From assembly GCF_022484225.1 (NCBI RefSeq), contig NZ_JAKVLT010000001.1, forward strand, positions 744,001-808,000: a DNA stretch of 64,000 nucleotides. Direction: 5' to 3'. This DNA is from Pseudoramibacter sp. (GTDB lineage Bacteria; Bacillota; Clostridia; Eubacteriales; Eubacteriaceae). Positions 10,666-19,106 of the stretch are shown piece after piece (the stretch's first letter is position 1; each line of letters opens with the position of its first letter). The notes under the pieces were generated by a model. That model ran no database searches. It saw nothing but the letters and a program-made list of their open reading frames with translations, and was not told the DNA's origin. The translations under genes and the position numbers were made by a program.

Positions 10666-10818
10666 TTACGCTGATTTCTGCTGACTGGCTTCCTTCGGCG
10701 TGACTTTTTTGTTGCCGCCGCAGCAGCACGTGGGCTTCCCGCCGTCAAAAGTCTGATTGTTTTCTCTTGCCAAGCGGTTTAAAAAAGCCTGCCATTTTTT
10801 CTTGAAGCTGAATGCCAT
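10666..10818 (-). CDS. 50-residue Cys-rich small protein (TCCCG motif, probable metal binder)
   Basis: The encoded protein starts MAFSFKKKWQAFLNRL and has a basic amphipathic helix followed by GGKPTCCCGGNKK and a polar tail. Layout and length resemble the small clostridial 'LDCC motif putative metal-binding' proteins, with TCCCG replacing LDCC. That assignment is by memory of the pattern and is tentative. Start choice: GGGAG lies 9 bp before the ATG at 10818. A second ATG at 10827 overlaps the upstream stop as ATGA and would add three residues. A terminator follows directly. Confidence 0.65.
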   Translation of the reverse strand: MAFSFKKKWQAFLNRLARENNQTFDGGKPTCCCGGNKKVTPKEASQQKSA

Positions 10819-10823
10819 TTTGG

Positions 10824-11129
10824 TCATCTCCCTATTTCGTCTTTCGTTTCCATGTCCACTTCGCCTTTTTCAAGGCCGAGGACCGGGCTGATGCTGCCGG
10901 CAAGGTCGTCGATGTCGTTGATGAGGTTCCGCTTGCTCACGTCCATGGCTTCGAGGGCATCGCTCCAGAAAGGATCTTCGATGGTTTCAAAATCGTACAT
11001 GCCGAGATAGCGGTCCAGCGCGTCGTCGAGACGGTCGGCCAATTCCGAAATCTCGGTCAAAAGGTCGTTTGCGGATTGAATCATGGCGGCGGATTGTTCG
11101 GACTGTTCGGCAAATTTCTTTGAATTCAT
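10824..11129 (-). CDS. hypothetical 101-residue acidic helical protein
   Basis: A short, acidic protein dominated by predicted helices with heptad-like spacing (SAAMIQSANDLLTEISELADRLDDALDRYL). It then has a conserved-looking YDFETIEDPFWSDALEAMD stretch. The family is not recognised; it has the size and feel of DUF4298-type clostridial proteins, but the match is not convincing. The ATG follows GGGAG. Its stop overlaps the next small gene (the Cys-rich protein), so the two are probably translated together. Confidence 0.7.
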   Translation of the reverse strand: MNSKKFAEQSEQSAAMIQSANDLLTEISELADRLDDALDRYLGMYDFETIEDPFWSDALEAMDVSKRNLINDIDDLAGSISPVLGLEKGEVDMETKDEIGR

Positions 11130-11216
11130 GTCGAGGACTCCCTTCTTGTCTGATCAGGATGATCAGCTTGTTAACTATATATTATAGAATGTCTGTCCCC
11201 TTTTTTCAAATTTTTT

Positions 11217-12638
11217 TCAAAAATTATGGCTGGTCTGATGCTTGAGATGCCGGCGATGATGCTGCCGCGGGGATTTACCGTAGTGGCGCAGGTTGTAATA
11301 GACGCTGCCCTTTCCGATGCGGGAGGCGGCATGGGCGCCGAAGCGGCCGAGCCGGGCCAGTACCGCCAGGCCAAACCGCCGCCAGCCGTATTCTTTCCCG
11401 AAAAGTTTTCCGATGGTCCGGGCTGATTTGAAGTCGTAGAAATAGCAGGCTTCCTGGTAAAAGGCGTCCTGGAGTTCCCATGGGGTCATGTTTTTAGGCT
11501 TGAAGGTGGCGTTCATCATGTCGAAATCGGCCCAAGTCTTTGAGATCAGGCGGTTTTCTTTCACCATCTGGTCGTAAACCGGCGTGCCCGGATAAGGGGT
11601 TAAAATGGCCGGCTGGAGCTGGTAGGCGTTGAGGTGTTTGGCGAACTGGACGGTCCGGTGAATGTCAGCCCGGGAGTCGTCGTCGAGGCCCAGGACCACG
11701 CTGGCGATGAGGCGGATGTGGTGGCGGGCGCAGGCTTCTGCGGCAGCCCAGATGTTGTCGATGTTCTGGCCTTTGTGAATGGCATCGAGGGATTTCTGGT
11801 TCAAAGACTCGATGCCGATGAGCACCCGGGTCAGGTGGGCGTCGTGAAGCAGGGTGAGGAGTTCCTCGTCTTCGGCCAGGTCCGTGCGGCCGAAGAAAAA
11901 TGTTTCTTTAAATGTGAGGTTTTCGGCGATCATCCGGCGGCAGATTTCCTTGGCCCGCTCTTTGTCGGCTGTGAAGTTGTCGTCTTCGAAGTTTAAGTAC
12001 GCAAAGCCCATTTTTTTGTACATCCGGATTTCTTCGATGACGCTGTCGACGGAGCGTTTGCGGTAGGGCGCGAACATCCGGGACGTGGTGCAGAATGTGC
12101 AGCGGTAGGGGCAGCCCCGGGTCGAAATGACGTTGGCCGCCTTGCACGGTGTCTTGAGAATCGAATAGTCGGGAAAAGGAATGGCGTCGAGGTTTTTAGG
12201 CTGGATGCCGCGGACGATGGGGTCGGTGAGGCGGCCTTCGATTACGTCGAGGATGACATTTTCCCCTTCGCCGACGATGACCTGGTCGGCGTGTTCGAGG
12301 GCTTCTTCAGGCATGGCGCTCGGGTGCATGCCGCCGAAAATGACCCGGGCGCGGCTCTGTTTGTGGATTTTGTCCGCAAGGGCGTAGCCCCTTGGGGCGT
12401 TGGATGTCATGAGGGAAAAGCAGAACACATCGACGGACGGGTCAGCGATGAGGCGGTCAGCGTGGATGTTGGCGTTCAGCTCTTCGTAAACTTCGACCTC
12501 GTGGCCGGCCCGCTTCAAAATGCCGCCGAGAATCAAAGGCCCCGTGATGCTGTTGGACTGGCCGTAGATTTTGCCGCCCCATCGGTAGACGGCCAGCCGG
12601 CGCAGGGCCGAGGTCGGGGTAATCATCACAATTTTCAT
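11217..12638 (-). CDS. B12-binding-domain radical SAM enzyme
   Basis: A 473-residue protein. Residues 1-140 form a cobalamin-binding-like Rossmann domain of the kind found in radical SAM methyltransferases (VFCFSLMTSNAPRGYALADKI, VIFGGMHPSAMPEEAL, VIVGEGENVI). The radical SAM core begins near residue 172 with STRGCPYRCTFCTTSRMF (CxxxCxxC), then YLNFEDDNFTADKERA and GIESLNQKSLDAI. The C-terminal 80 residues are helical and basic. Related enzymes act in lipid, phosphonate or antibiotic methylation and in hopanoid-like pathways; no substrate clue is adjacent. AAAGAGAG precedes the ATG. Confidence 0.9.
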   Translation of the reverse strand: MKIVMITPTSALRRLAVYRWGGKIYGQSNSITGPLILGGILKRAGHEVEVYEELNANIHADRLIADPSVDVFCFSLMTSNAPRGYALADKIHKQSRARVIFGGMHPSAMPEEALEHADQVIVGEGENVILDVIEGRLTDPIVRGIQPKNLDAIPFPDYSILKTPCKAANVISTRGCPYRCTFCTTSRMFAPYRKRSVDSVIEEIRMYKKMGFAYLNFEDDNFTADKERAKEICRRMIAENLTFKETFFFGRTDLAEDEELLTLLHDAHLTRVLIGIESLNQKSLDAIHKGQNIDNIWAAAEACARHHIRLIASVVLGLDDDSRADIHRTVQFAKHLNAYQLQPAILTPYPGTPVYDQMVKENRLISKTWADFDMMNATFKPKNMTPWELQDAFYQEACYFYDFKSARTIGKLFGKEYGWRRFGLAVLARLGRFGAHAASRIGKGSVYYNLRHYGKSPRQHHRRHLKHQTSHNF

Positions 12639-12722
12639 GGCGTTTCTCTCTTTCTAAAACCCTTGTCAATTTCTTTATATGATTGTATAATAAAGAAACA
12701 TAATCAACGTTTATGTTAATTA

Positions 12723-12762
12723 AAATTCTAATTTTATTTATACAGAAATAAAATTAGAATTT
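12723..12762. promoter_or_regulatory. perfect 17-bp inverted repeat, candidate operator of the TetR-type regulator
   Basis: AAATTCTAATTTTATTT (12723-12739) and its exact complement (12746-12762) are separated by 6 nt. The element lies in the 181-bp AT-rich gap between the divergent radical SAM gene and the TetR gene, 57 bp before the latter's start. A smaller inverted repeat AACATAA/TTATGTT lies at 12697-12717. The length, symmetry and position fit an autoregulatory TetR-family operator; binding is inferred. Confidence 0.6.
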
Positions 12763-12819
12763 CAATGACAGTTTATCAAATATGTTTAGTTAATAAAAAT
12801 AAATGAAATAAAAGATAAA

Positions 12820-13389
12820 ATGGATAAGCGAATCATCAGAACTCAAAACAATTTAAAAAAGACGCTGCGGCAGATGGTCATGGAAAAGCCCTTTGAAAAA
12901 ATTTCCGTCACGGAATTGTGCAAGCGGGCGAAGACCAGCCGGATCACGTTTTACACGTATTACAGCGACAAATACGACCTGCTCAACCAGTGCTTCGAGG
13001 ACATCCAGAATGAAGCGCTGCAGCGCTACGAAGAGCTGGAGGCGGAAAATCCGGAACACCAGCTTAACATTGCGTGCCAGCATTTCATCATGGTGCTCAT
13101 TGAAATCATGGGGCCCTTTGTGGATGCGTCAGCTCAGGAGGATTCCAAGACGGCGGTGACGCTGTTTTATCACTTTACTACTCAAAATCTGAAGATGTTC
13201 AAGGAAGCCAACGCGGAGCAGTTAAAAACCCACTACAATGCGGATCAGCTGGACGCCTTCATCAGTTACGGTCTGTGGGGCTTCGTCTTTGCCAATAAGG
13301 ATAAATACGATCGGGAACAGACCGTAGAGGATACCAAGCGCCTCATTGACGATTTGCTCGCCAGCCCGATTTTTGAAAGAGAGCATTAA
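12820..13389 (+). CDS. TetR/AcrR family transcriptional regulator
   Basis: A 189-residue one-component regulator. Residues 5-50 hold the TetR DNA-binding domain: NNLKKTLRQMVMEKPFEKIS, then VTELCKRAKTSRITFYTYYSDK with the recognition helix and the family's FYxYxxDK turn. The rest is a helical ligand-binding domain of unknown specificity. The ribosome site is weak (AAGATAAA before ATG). It diverges from the B12 radical SAM gene, whose promoter region includes the large palindrome, so self-regulation and control of the radical SAM gene are plausible. Confidence 0.88.
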   Translation: MDKRIIRTQNNLKKTLRQMVMEKPFEKISVTELCKRAKTSRITFYTYYSDKYDLLNQCFEDIQNEALQRYEELEAENPEHQLNIACQHFIMVLIEIMGPFVDASAQEDSKTAVTLFYHFTTQNLKMFKEANAEQLKTHYNADQLDAFISYGLWGFVFANKDKYDREQTVEDTKRLIDDLLASPIFEREH

Positions 13390-13414
13390 AAAGCCGCTGC
13401 CTTTCGGCAGCGGC
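13388..13414 (-). terminator. terminator for the leftward small membrane protein gene
   Basis: GCCGCTGC-CTTTCG-GCAGCGGC forms an 8-bp GC stem followed on the minus strand by TTTTT. It overlaps the end of the convergent TetR gene but has no T run on the plus side. Confidence 0.75.
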
Positions 13415-13440
13415 AGGGGCAGAAAATAAAAGATGAAAAA

Positions 13441-13647
13441 TTATGCCGGTAAAATCTGCAGGTAGCAGACGGAAGTGGTGACCACGACGGTCATCACGGC
13501 GCAGAGAAGGGTGAGGGCCGCTTTGACAGCCTTCGGCCACGGTGCGTACGTCCACATCAAAATCACGCCCATGGGCCAGACGAGCAGCAGCATCAAAATC
13601 ACGAGAAACATTTGAAAAACATCGTTGTGTTTTCTTAGCGCAGTCAT
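13441..13647 (-). CDS. hypothetical small membrane protein (68 residues, two membrane segments)
   Basis: Residues 11-32 (VFQMFLVILMLLLVWPMGVILM) and 40-62 are hydrophobic and can span the membrane, joined by the short loop TYAPWPK. The ATG has GAGGAGG 8 bp upstream and a terminator follows, so it is a real, independently expressed gene. The family is not recognised. Confidence 0.7.
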   Translation of the reverse strand: MTALRKHNDVFQMFLVILMLLLVWPMGVILMWTYAPWPKAVKAALTLLCAVMTVVVTTSVCYLQILPA

Positions 13648-13914
13648 TGTGTGCGACCTCCTCTATTAGATTTACCCGTATCCTACGCGGATTGTTTTCA
13701 AACTTCAAGGAAATCGCAAAATATTATCTTTTCTTGTATTTTTTTCAGAACAATATTAAGATTACATTTTACTTCAAATTTATCATTTTGTTTTACATTT
13801 TTAAGCATATTAATTCAACAGATTATGTTATAATGTAAAGGTTCCATTTATTAGGATAAAGTGGCAAAGCAGTATTTTAATAAATTGAAATAATGAAACA
13901 ATTTGGAGGCGTTT

Positions 13915-14406
13915 ATGACAATTACAATCAAGCAATGGAATGAAAAAGCGGTCGGCGGCATGGTCCGGATCTGGAATCAGGTCGTCGCGGAAGGGAATGC
14001 TTTTCCTCAGACGAAGCTGCTCTCTTACGAAGAAAGCAAGACCTTTTTCGCCGCTCAGGACTACACGGGAATCGCCTGCGAAGAAGAAACCAGCCGGGTG
14101 GTCGGGCTGTACATTCTCCACCCCAACAACGTGGGGCGTTGCGGCCACATCGCGAACACCAGCTACGCGGTGGACCGGGAACTCCGGGGCCAGCACATCG
14201 GACGCCGGCTCGTCGAAGATTCCATTGCACAGGCCCGGGAACTGGGCTACGGCATCATTCAGCTCAACGCCGTGGTGGCGACCAACAAGACGGCGCTGAA
14301 ACTGTATCAGGATATCGGCTTCAAGCCTCTGGGCGAAATTGAAAGGGGCTTTCGGATGGATGACGGCCATTACGAAACGATCATTCCTCACGTGTATTAT
14401 TTGTAA
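13915..14406 (+). CDS. GNAT family N-acetyltransferase
   Basis: A 163-residue GCN5-type acetyltransferase. Motif A, the acetyl-CoA pyrophosphate site, is ELRGQHIGRRLVEDSIAQAREL (R-x2-IG-R/L pattern). The later NAVVATNKTALKLYQDIGF is the family's motif B, and the protein ends with the typical GF-x-LGEI strand region. The ATG at 13915 has GGAGG 7 bp upstream; a TTG at 13903 would place that site inside the gene. Substrate unknown. Confidence 0.88.
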   Translation: MTITIKQWNEKAVGGMVRIWNQVVAEGNAFPQTKLLSYEESKTFFAAQDYTGIACEEETSRVVGLYILHPNNVGRCGHIANTSYAVDRELRGQHIGRRLVEDSIAQARELGYGIIQLNAVVATNKTALKLYQDIGFKPLGEIERGFRMDDGHYETIIPHVYYL

Positions 14407-14432
14407 AATTTGCAGGAAAAGAGAGGCAGACA

Positions 14433-15156
14433 ATGCGCATTACAGATTTAGGCACGGATTTTGTGCACAAGCTGGTGTCTTGAAAAAGACGGCCTTAAGG
14501 TGCTGGTGGACACCGGCTACGCCGAAGACTGGCCCCATTTTACACAAAAGGCGGAGGCCGCCGGCATCGACTGGCGCGCGCTGGATTTTCTGTTTCTGAC
14601 CCACGCCCACGACGATCACGCCGGGTTTTTAAACGCCCTGCTGGAACAGGCGCAGAACCTTCGGGTGATCGCGTCGCACAAGGCTCTTGGGGGCCTGCGC
14701 AGGGGACAGAACGGCCCCGGCGGCGGGGTGCCTGACGCCGACGCGGCAGCTGTCTGCCGGCAGATGGTCAAAGCAGGCCGGGGACGGCATTTATTCCCGA
14801 AACTCGACGAAAATTTTTTACCTCGTTTTCTGTGGCTCGAAGACATCGATCTCGATGCTTTTCTGCCCGGAGCTCAGGGCCTTTTTCTGCCCGGCCACAC
14901 CGATGACAGTGTCGGTCTGCTTTGGGAAGGCCTGCTCTTCTGCGGCGATGCGGCCCAGAACCGGCCGGATTATCCCTTGAAGACCACCATCTGGATTCAG
15001 GATATGGCGATTTATACAAAAAGCTGGCAGACTATGATCGGCGCGAAGCCGGCGCGCATTTACCCCGGGCACGGCGATCCTTTCGGGCCCGAAGCCCTCG
15101 AAGCCGGACTCGGCGCGTTGTCCCAAATCCGCCTCAACCCTTCGATTAAAGCATAA
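14433..15156 (+). pseudogene. metallo-beta-lactamase-fold hydrolase gene with a 5' frameshift
   Basis: A good ribosome site (GAGAGG) and ATG at 14433 encode MRITDLGTDFV, a normal start for this fold, but that frame stops at 14481-14483. The body of the protein continues in another frame from about 14461 (SWCLEKDGLKVLVDTGY). It carries the metal motif THAHDDHAG, the later LPGHTDDSVG, FCGDAAQ and IYPGHGDP. Removing a single base near 14465 joins the two halves into one sensible protein of about 240 residues. The alternative is initiation at a TTG at 14461 with no ribosome site. Natural pseudogene, sequencing error or programmed shift cannot be told apart here. Confidence 0.7.
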
Positions 15157-15556
15157 AAAAACGCCCCGCAGCAGCTGCCGCGAGGCTTTGAATCAATTCC
15201 GCCAAACCGATTCTCTTTTACGTCTTTACAAGATAATATTATCTTTATGGTTATTATAGGTGGATCCGACTAAAAAAGCAAGCGTTTTCAAGAATAATCT
15301 CAGGTGCGTTAAGATTGGCCTAAGATATAGTTTTAATCCTAATTTTACATTTGATTTTATCAAAACCAGTTTTATCTTTTAATTTTTAAGAGCGTCTAAG
15401 CGTTTTCACCTTTATTTTTTTTATTTTACAATTCGTTTTTTATTTCATCAATTTCTTACAGACTTTTACAAAAGCACGATAGCGGCCTTTTTTTAATTAT
15501 TGTTTACTAAGAGATGTTCACAATTTAAGCAGAATAAATTTGAAAGGGGAATGTGC
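15157..15556 (+). promoter_or_regulatory. 400-bp AT-rich leader upstream of the aminoethylphosphonate operon
   Basis: There is no credible gene in this stretch. It holds an imperfect GC-rich hairpin just after the upstream gene (15168-15190, weak terminator), a perfect 16-bp palindrome AAGATAATATTATCTT (15230-15245), and two copies of AAGCGTTTTCA (15280-15290 and 15398-15408) 118 bp apart. The repeats and palindrome are reasonable regulator sites for the operon starting at 15557; no regulator gene is adjacent. Confidence 0.5.
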
Positions 15557-16318
15557 ATGCTTCAGCTCAAAGGAATTTCAAAAAATTTTGACGGCGTTGA
15601 GGTATTAAAGCAAATCGATATGGATGTGGGAGACGGCGAGATCGTGTCGATCCTTGGGCCTTCAGGGAGCGGCAAGACCACGCTTTTGAACATCATCCTG
15701 GGGATTCTCGATCCCGATGACGGCGCGATTATCTACAACGGCGAAGATCTGACCCACGTGTCCATGGAACAGCGGGGATTCAACATTGTCTTTCAGGACT
15801 ATGCCCTGTTTCCGAATCTGAACGCCTACGGCAACATCACCTACGGCCTGAAAAACAAGCCCGACGTTTCTTCGCCAAAAGAGGTGGAGGATCTGATCGA
15901 CCTGCTGGAACTCAGAGATCACCTTCAGAAACCCATCGACGAACTCTCCGGGGGGCAGAAGCAGCGGGTGGCCATCGCCCGGACCCTGGTGATGAAACCG
16001 GCGATCCTCCTCATGGATGAACCCCTTTCCGCCATGGACGGGATCATCAAAGAATCCATCAAGGAAAAAATCAAAGAAGTGGCAAAGCGCTTCAACTTGA
16101 CGACAATCATCGTCACGCACGATCCCGAAGAAGCCCTGAGCCTTTCGGACCGTGTGATGATTCTCGGTAAGGGCACCGTCGAACAGTACGACAAGCCAGA
16201 AAACATCATCCACCATCCGGCCAACGCCTTCATCGAAGATTTTATTCTGAGTCAGCTCAAGATCAAGCGGCGTAACATCCGGACACTTTTTAACACCCCG
16301 AAAGCGGCGGAGGCGTAA
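15557..16318 (+). CDS. phnT: ABC transporter ATP-binding protein, 2-aminoethylphosphonate type
   Basis: A 253-residue ATPase subunit on the cytoplasmic face. Walker A GPSGSGKTTLL, the Q-loop VFQDYALFPNL, signature LSGGQKQR, Walker B ILLMDEPLSAMD and the switch His in VTHDPEEAL are all intact. I used the ATG at 15557 because AAAGGGG lies 8 bp upstream; the open frame reaches back to 15500. It begins an operon with a permease, a binding protein, phnW and phnX, which defines the likely substrate as 2-aminoethylphosphonate. By domain type alone it could be a spermidine/iron-type ATPase. Confidence 0.85.
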   Translation: MLQLKGISKNFDGVEVLKQIDMDVGDGEIVSILGPSGSGKTTLLNIILGILDPDDGAIIYNGEDLTHVSMEQRGFNIVFQDYALFPNLNAYGNITYGLKNKPDVSSPKEVEDLIDLLELRDHLQKPIDELSGGQKQRVAIARTLVMKPAILLMDEPLSAMDGIIKESIKEKIKEVAKRFNLTTIIVTHDPEEALSLSDRVMILGKGTVEQYDKPENIIHHPANAFIEDFILSQLKIKRRNIRTLFNTPKAAEA

Positions 16319-16320
16319 TC

Positions 16321-18060
16321 ATGCAGATCACATCCACACTTTCAGCGGGGGGCACGAACCTGTCGGACCGCGCTGAAAACAAGCTCAAAACCGGAAGACG
16401 CCGGTCCAAGACGCCCCTTTCGGTCGTCTCCAAGCGCCAGATGCGCGGCGTCTTCATCGCCATCGCCGTGCTGTTTTTGATTTTCGCGTGTTTCCCGATG
16501 GTCATGGTGTTCATCAAGAGCCTGTCCGTCGGCGGCAAAGCTTCTGTTGCAGCCTACCGGGACGTGTTTTCCTCTAAAGAAGTGTTCGTGGGGATGCGCA
16601 ACAGTTTCGGCGTCGCCGGGCTGTCGGCCCTGATTTCCACGGGTCTGGCTTTTGTTTTGGCCTATACCTTGAACTTCACCGCGGCGCCCAAGGGCCTGAA
16701 GCATTTCATCAGCGTGTTTGCGATGCTGCCGATGCTCATCCCGACGATCACCTACGGCTTTGCGCTGATTTATTCTTTTGGGAAGCAGGGTTTTCTGACC
16801 CGGCTGTTTCACCATCAGTTCTTTTCGATTTACGGCACCCGGGGGCTGGTCATCGGCTTTGTCATCTACACGACGCCCATCGCCTTCATGCTCATCGAAA
16901 ACACGATGCATTTCATCGACAAGAAATACCTCATCGTTTCGAAAATCATGGGGGACAATCCCGGACGGCGCTTCATGAACACCGTGGGCATTCCCATGCT
17001 CGGCACTTTGGCGACGGCCTTTATTCAGAGCTTTACCCTGGCCTTCACCGATTACGGTATTCCCATGTCCATCGCCGGCAACATGGACCTGGCGGCGACT
17101 TTGCTCTACGGGCGGATGCTCGGCACCTTCCCGGACTTCGCGGCGGGCTCGGTCATCGCCATTCTCATGCTTATTCCCGCGGTGATCAACGTGTCCCTGA
17201 TTCAGTACCTCAAGCGCTTCAACGTCCGCTATTCGTCGACCTCGGACATGAAGATGCGCCGGGATCCGGTTCGGGACGGCGCTTTCTCGGCAGCTTCCCT
17301 TGCGATTCTGATCTGCATGCTCATGATCTTCGCGGTCATCTTCGTGGTGCCTTTTGTGAATCAGTGGCCCTACAACGTGGCCTTTTCTATGAAGCATTTC
17401 AAGGCGGTCTTTTCGGATCTGGAACTGTCCCAGGTCGTGAAGAATTCCCTGACGGTGTCCCTGCTCTCGGCGCTGATCGGCACCGTGGTCGCCTATGGCG
17501 CGGCGCTGTTTTCCGGCCGGACCGAAGGCAGCCGCCTCGAAGGACAGACCATGGACACCATCGCCTTAACCATCAACACCATTCCAGGCATGGTCATCGG
17601 CGTGGCCTACATGCTGGCCTTTAAAGGGACGGCGATTCAGAACACTTTTGCCATTCTCATCATCTGCAACATCGTGCACCTGTTCCCGTCGCCGTACCTG
17701 ATGATCAAAAACGCCCTGGAAAAGCTCAACCCCCAGTGGGAAAAGACCGCGGCTCTGATGGGCGATTCGTGGCTGAAGACCATGGGCCGGATCATGACGC
17801 CGAACGTCTGGCCGGCGCTGCTCGAAGCCTTTTCCTTTTACTTCATCAACGCGATGGTGACGGTGTCCGCCGTGATCTTCGTCGCCGGGGCCCACACCAT
17901 GGTCATGACGGTGAAGATTCAGGAACTCCAGCATTTTGCAGATTTTGACGACATCTTTGTGCTGTCGGTGCTGATTTTTATCTTCAACATCGCCGCAAAA
18001 GGCATCATCAGCGCCATAAAACACGTTACGGCCCATCGCCGTCTTGCTATAAAATCTTAA
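16321..18060 (+). CDS. ABC transporter permease, two fused permease domains (PhnU-PhnV type)
   Basis: A 579-residue membrane protein with two complete binding-protein-dependent permease halves, about residues 45-300 and 320-575. Each carries the cytoplasmic EAA-type loop: IVSKIMGDNPGRRFMNTVGIPML in the first and KTAALMGDSWLKTMGRIMTPNVWP in the second. A basic N-terminus precedes the first helix. The fused layout is that of iron(III)/2-aminoethylphosphonate permeases, whereas Salmonella splits the function into phnU and phnV. It starts 2 bp after the ATPase gene. Confidence 0.85.
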   Translation: MQITSTLSAGGTNLSDRAENKLKTGRRRSKTPLSVVSKRQMRGVFIAIAVLFLIFACFPMVMVFIKSLSVGGKASVAAYRDVFSSKEVFVGMRNSFGVAGLSALISTGLAFVLAYTLNFTAAPKGLKHFISVFAMLPMLIPTITYGFALIYSFGKQGFLTRLFHHQFFSIYGTRGLVIGFVIYTTPIAFMLIENTMHFIDKKYLIVSKIMGDNPGRRFMNTVGIPMLGTLATAFIQSFTLAFTDYGIPMSIAGNMDLAATLLYGRMLGTFPDFAAGSVIAILMLIPAVINVSLIQYLKRFNVRYSSTSDMKMRRDPVRDGAFSAASLAILICMLMIFAVIFVVPFVNQWPYNVAFSMKHFKAVFSDLELSQVVKNSLTVSLLSALIGTVVAYGAALFSGRTEGSRLEGQTMDTIALTINTIPGMVIGVAYMLAFKGTAIQNTFAILIICNIVHLFPSPYLMIKNALEKLNPQWEKTAALMGDSWLKTMGRIMTPNVWPALLEAFSFYFINAMVTVSAVIFVAGAHTMVMTVKIQELQHFADFDDIFVLSVLIFIFNIAAKGIISAIKHVTAHRRLAIKS

Positions 18061-18086
18061 AACCGAAAATCAGAGAGGAGAAAACG

Positions 18087-19106
18087 ATGATTTCAAAAAA
18101 ATTCAAACGGATTTTCGCGGGCGTTCTGTCCGCAGCCATGCTGGCCACCTGCGGCCTCGCCGCACTGCCGGCTAAACAGGTGCACGCCGCATCGAAGAAC
18201 AGCGACAAAATCGTCATCTATTCCAACGCTGACGACGAAGCAGTGACCTCGATCAAGAAGACTTTGGACGAAAATGGCTACAAGGGCCAGTACATCTTCC
18301 AGACCTACGGCACCAACGAACTGGGGCCGAAGCTTATCGCCGAAGGCAAGGACATCGAAGCGGATATGGTGACCATGTCGTCTTATTATTTGGACAGTGC
18401 CCAGAAGAAGAACAACATGTTCGTCAAATTGGGCTTCAAACGGGAACCCCTGCAGAAGTATCCGAACTATTACGCGCCGTTTTTGGCCAACCAGGGCGCC
18501 ATTCTCATGAACACCAAAGTCATGAAAGAAAAGAACCTGCCGACGCCGAAATCCGTCGCCGATCTGGCAAAGCCGGTCTACAAGGGTCAGCTGTCCGTGG
18601 TCGACATCAAAGGTTCTTCCACCGCCTGGCTCATGGTGCAGTCCCTGTTAGACAACTACGGCACGAAGAAAACCAAGACCATCCTCAAGGGCATTTACAA
18701 AAACGCCGGGGAAAATCTGGAACAGTCCGGTTCCGGTCCGATCAAGAAGGTGCGCGCCGGTGAAGTGGCCCTCGGCTTTGGCTTGAGACATCAGGCGGTC
18801 GCCGACAAGAATAACGGCCTGCCGGTGGACTACGTCGACCCGACCGAAGGCAACTACACCCTCACCGAATCCCTCGCCGTCGTCAAACATTCAGACAAGA
18901 AAAAGGTCGCCAAGGCGAAGAAAATGGTCCAGACCATTATTCAGAAAGGCCGTCCGGATCTCCAGAAGACCTATCCGATGCCGATTTACAAAGGCGAACA
19001 GGAAGACGCCAACGGCTCCAAAAACTCAAAAGTCTATCCGAAGAAGCTCACCGTCAATTTGCTGAAGCAACACATTAAACTGTCAGAAAGCTGCAAGACC
19101 AAATGA
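18087..19106 (+). CDS. ABC transporter substrate-binding protein, 2-aminoethylphosphonate type
   Basis: A 339-residue exported solute-binding protein. The N-terminus has a signal sequence (KKFKRIFAGVLSAAMLATCGLAALPAKQVHA). It contains LATCG, which is only a poor lipobox, and AxA-type VHA that would fit ordinary cleavage, so lipid anchoring is uncertain. The mature part looks like the iron/aminoethylphosphonate binding-protein class (IVIYSNADDEAV, ADMVTMSSYYLDSAQK, GSGPIKKVRAGEVALGFGLRHQA). It is translationally coupled to phnW (ATGA overlap at 19103), which supports the substrate assignment. Confidence 0.82.
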   Translation: MISKKFKRIFAGVLSAAMLATCGLAALPAKQVHAASKNSDKIVIYSNADDEAVTSIKKTLDENGYKGQYIFQTYGTNELGPKLIAEGKDIEADMVTMSSYYLDSAQKKNNMFVKLGFKREPLQKYPNYYAPFLANQGAILMNTKVMKEKNLPTPKSVADLAKPVYKGQLSVVDIKGSSTAWLMVQSLLDNYGTKKTKTILKGIYKNAGENLEQSGSGPIKKVRAGEVALGFGLRHQAVADKNNGLPVDYVDPTEGNYTLTESLAVVKHSDKKKVAKAKKMVQTIIQKGRPDLQKTYPMPIYKGEQEDANGSKNSKVYPKKLTVNLLKQHIKLSESCKTK

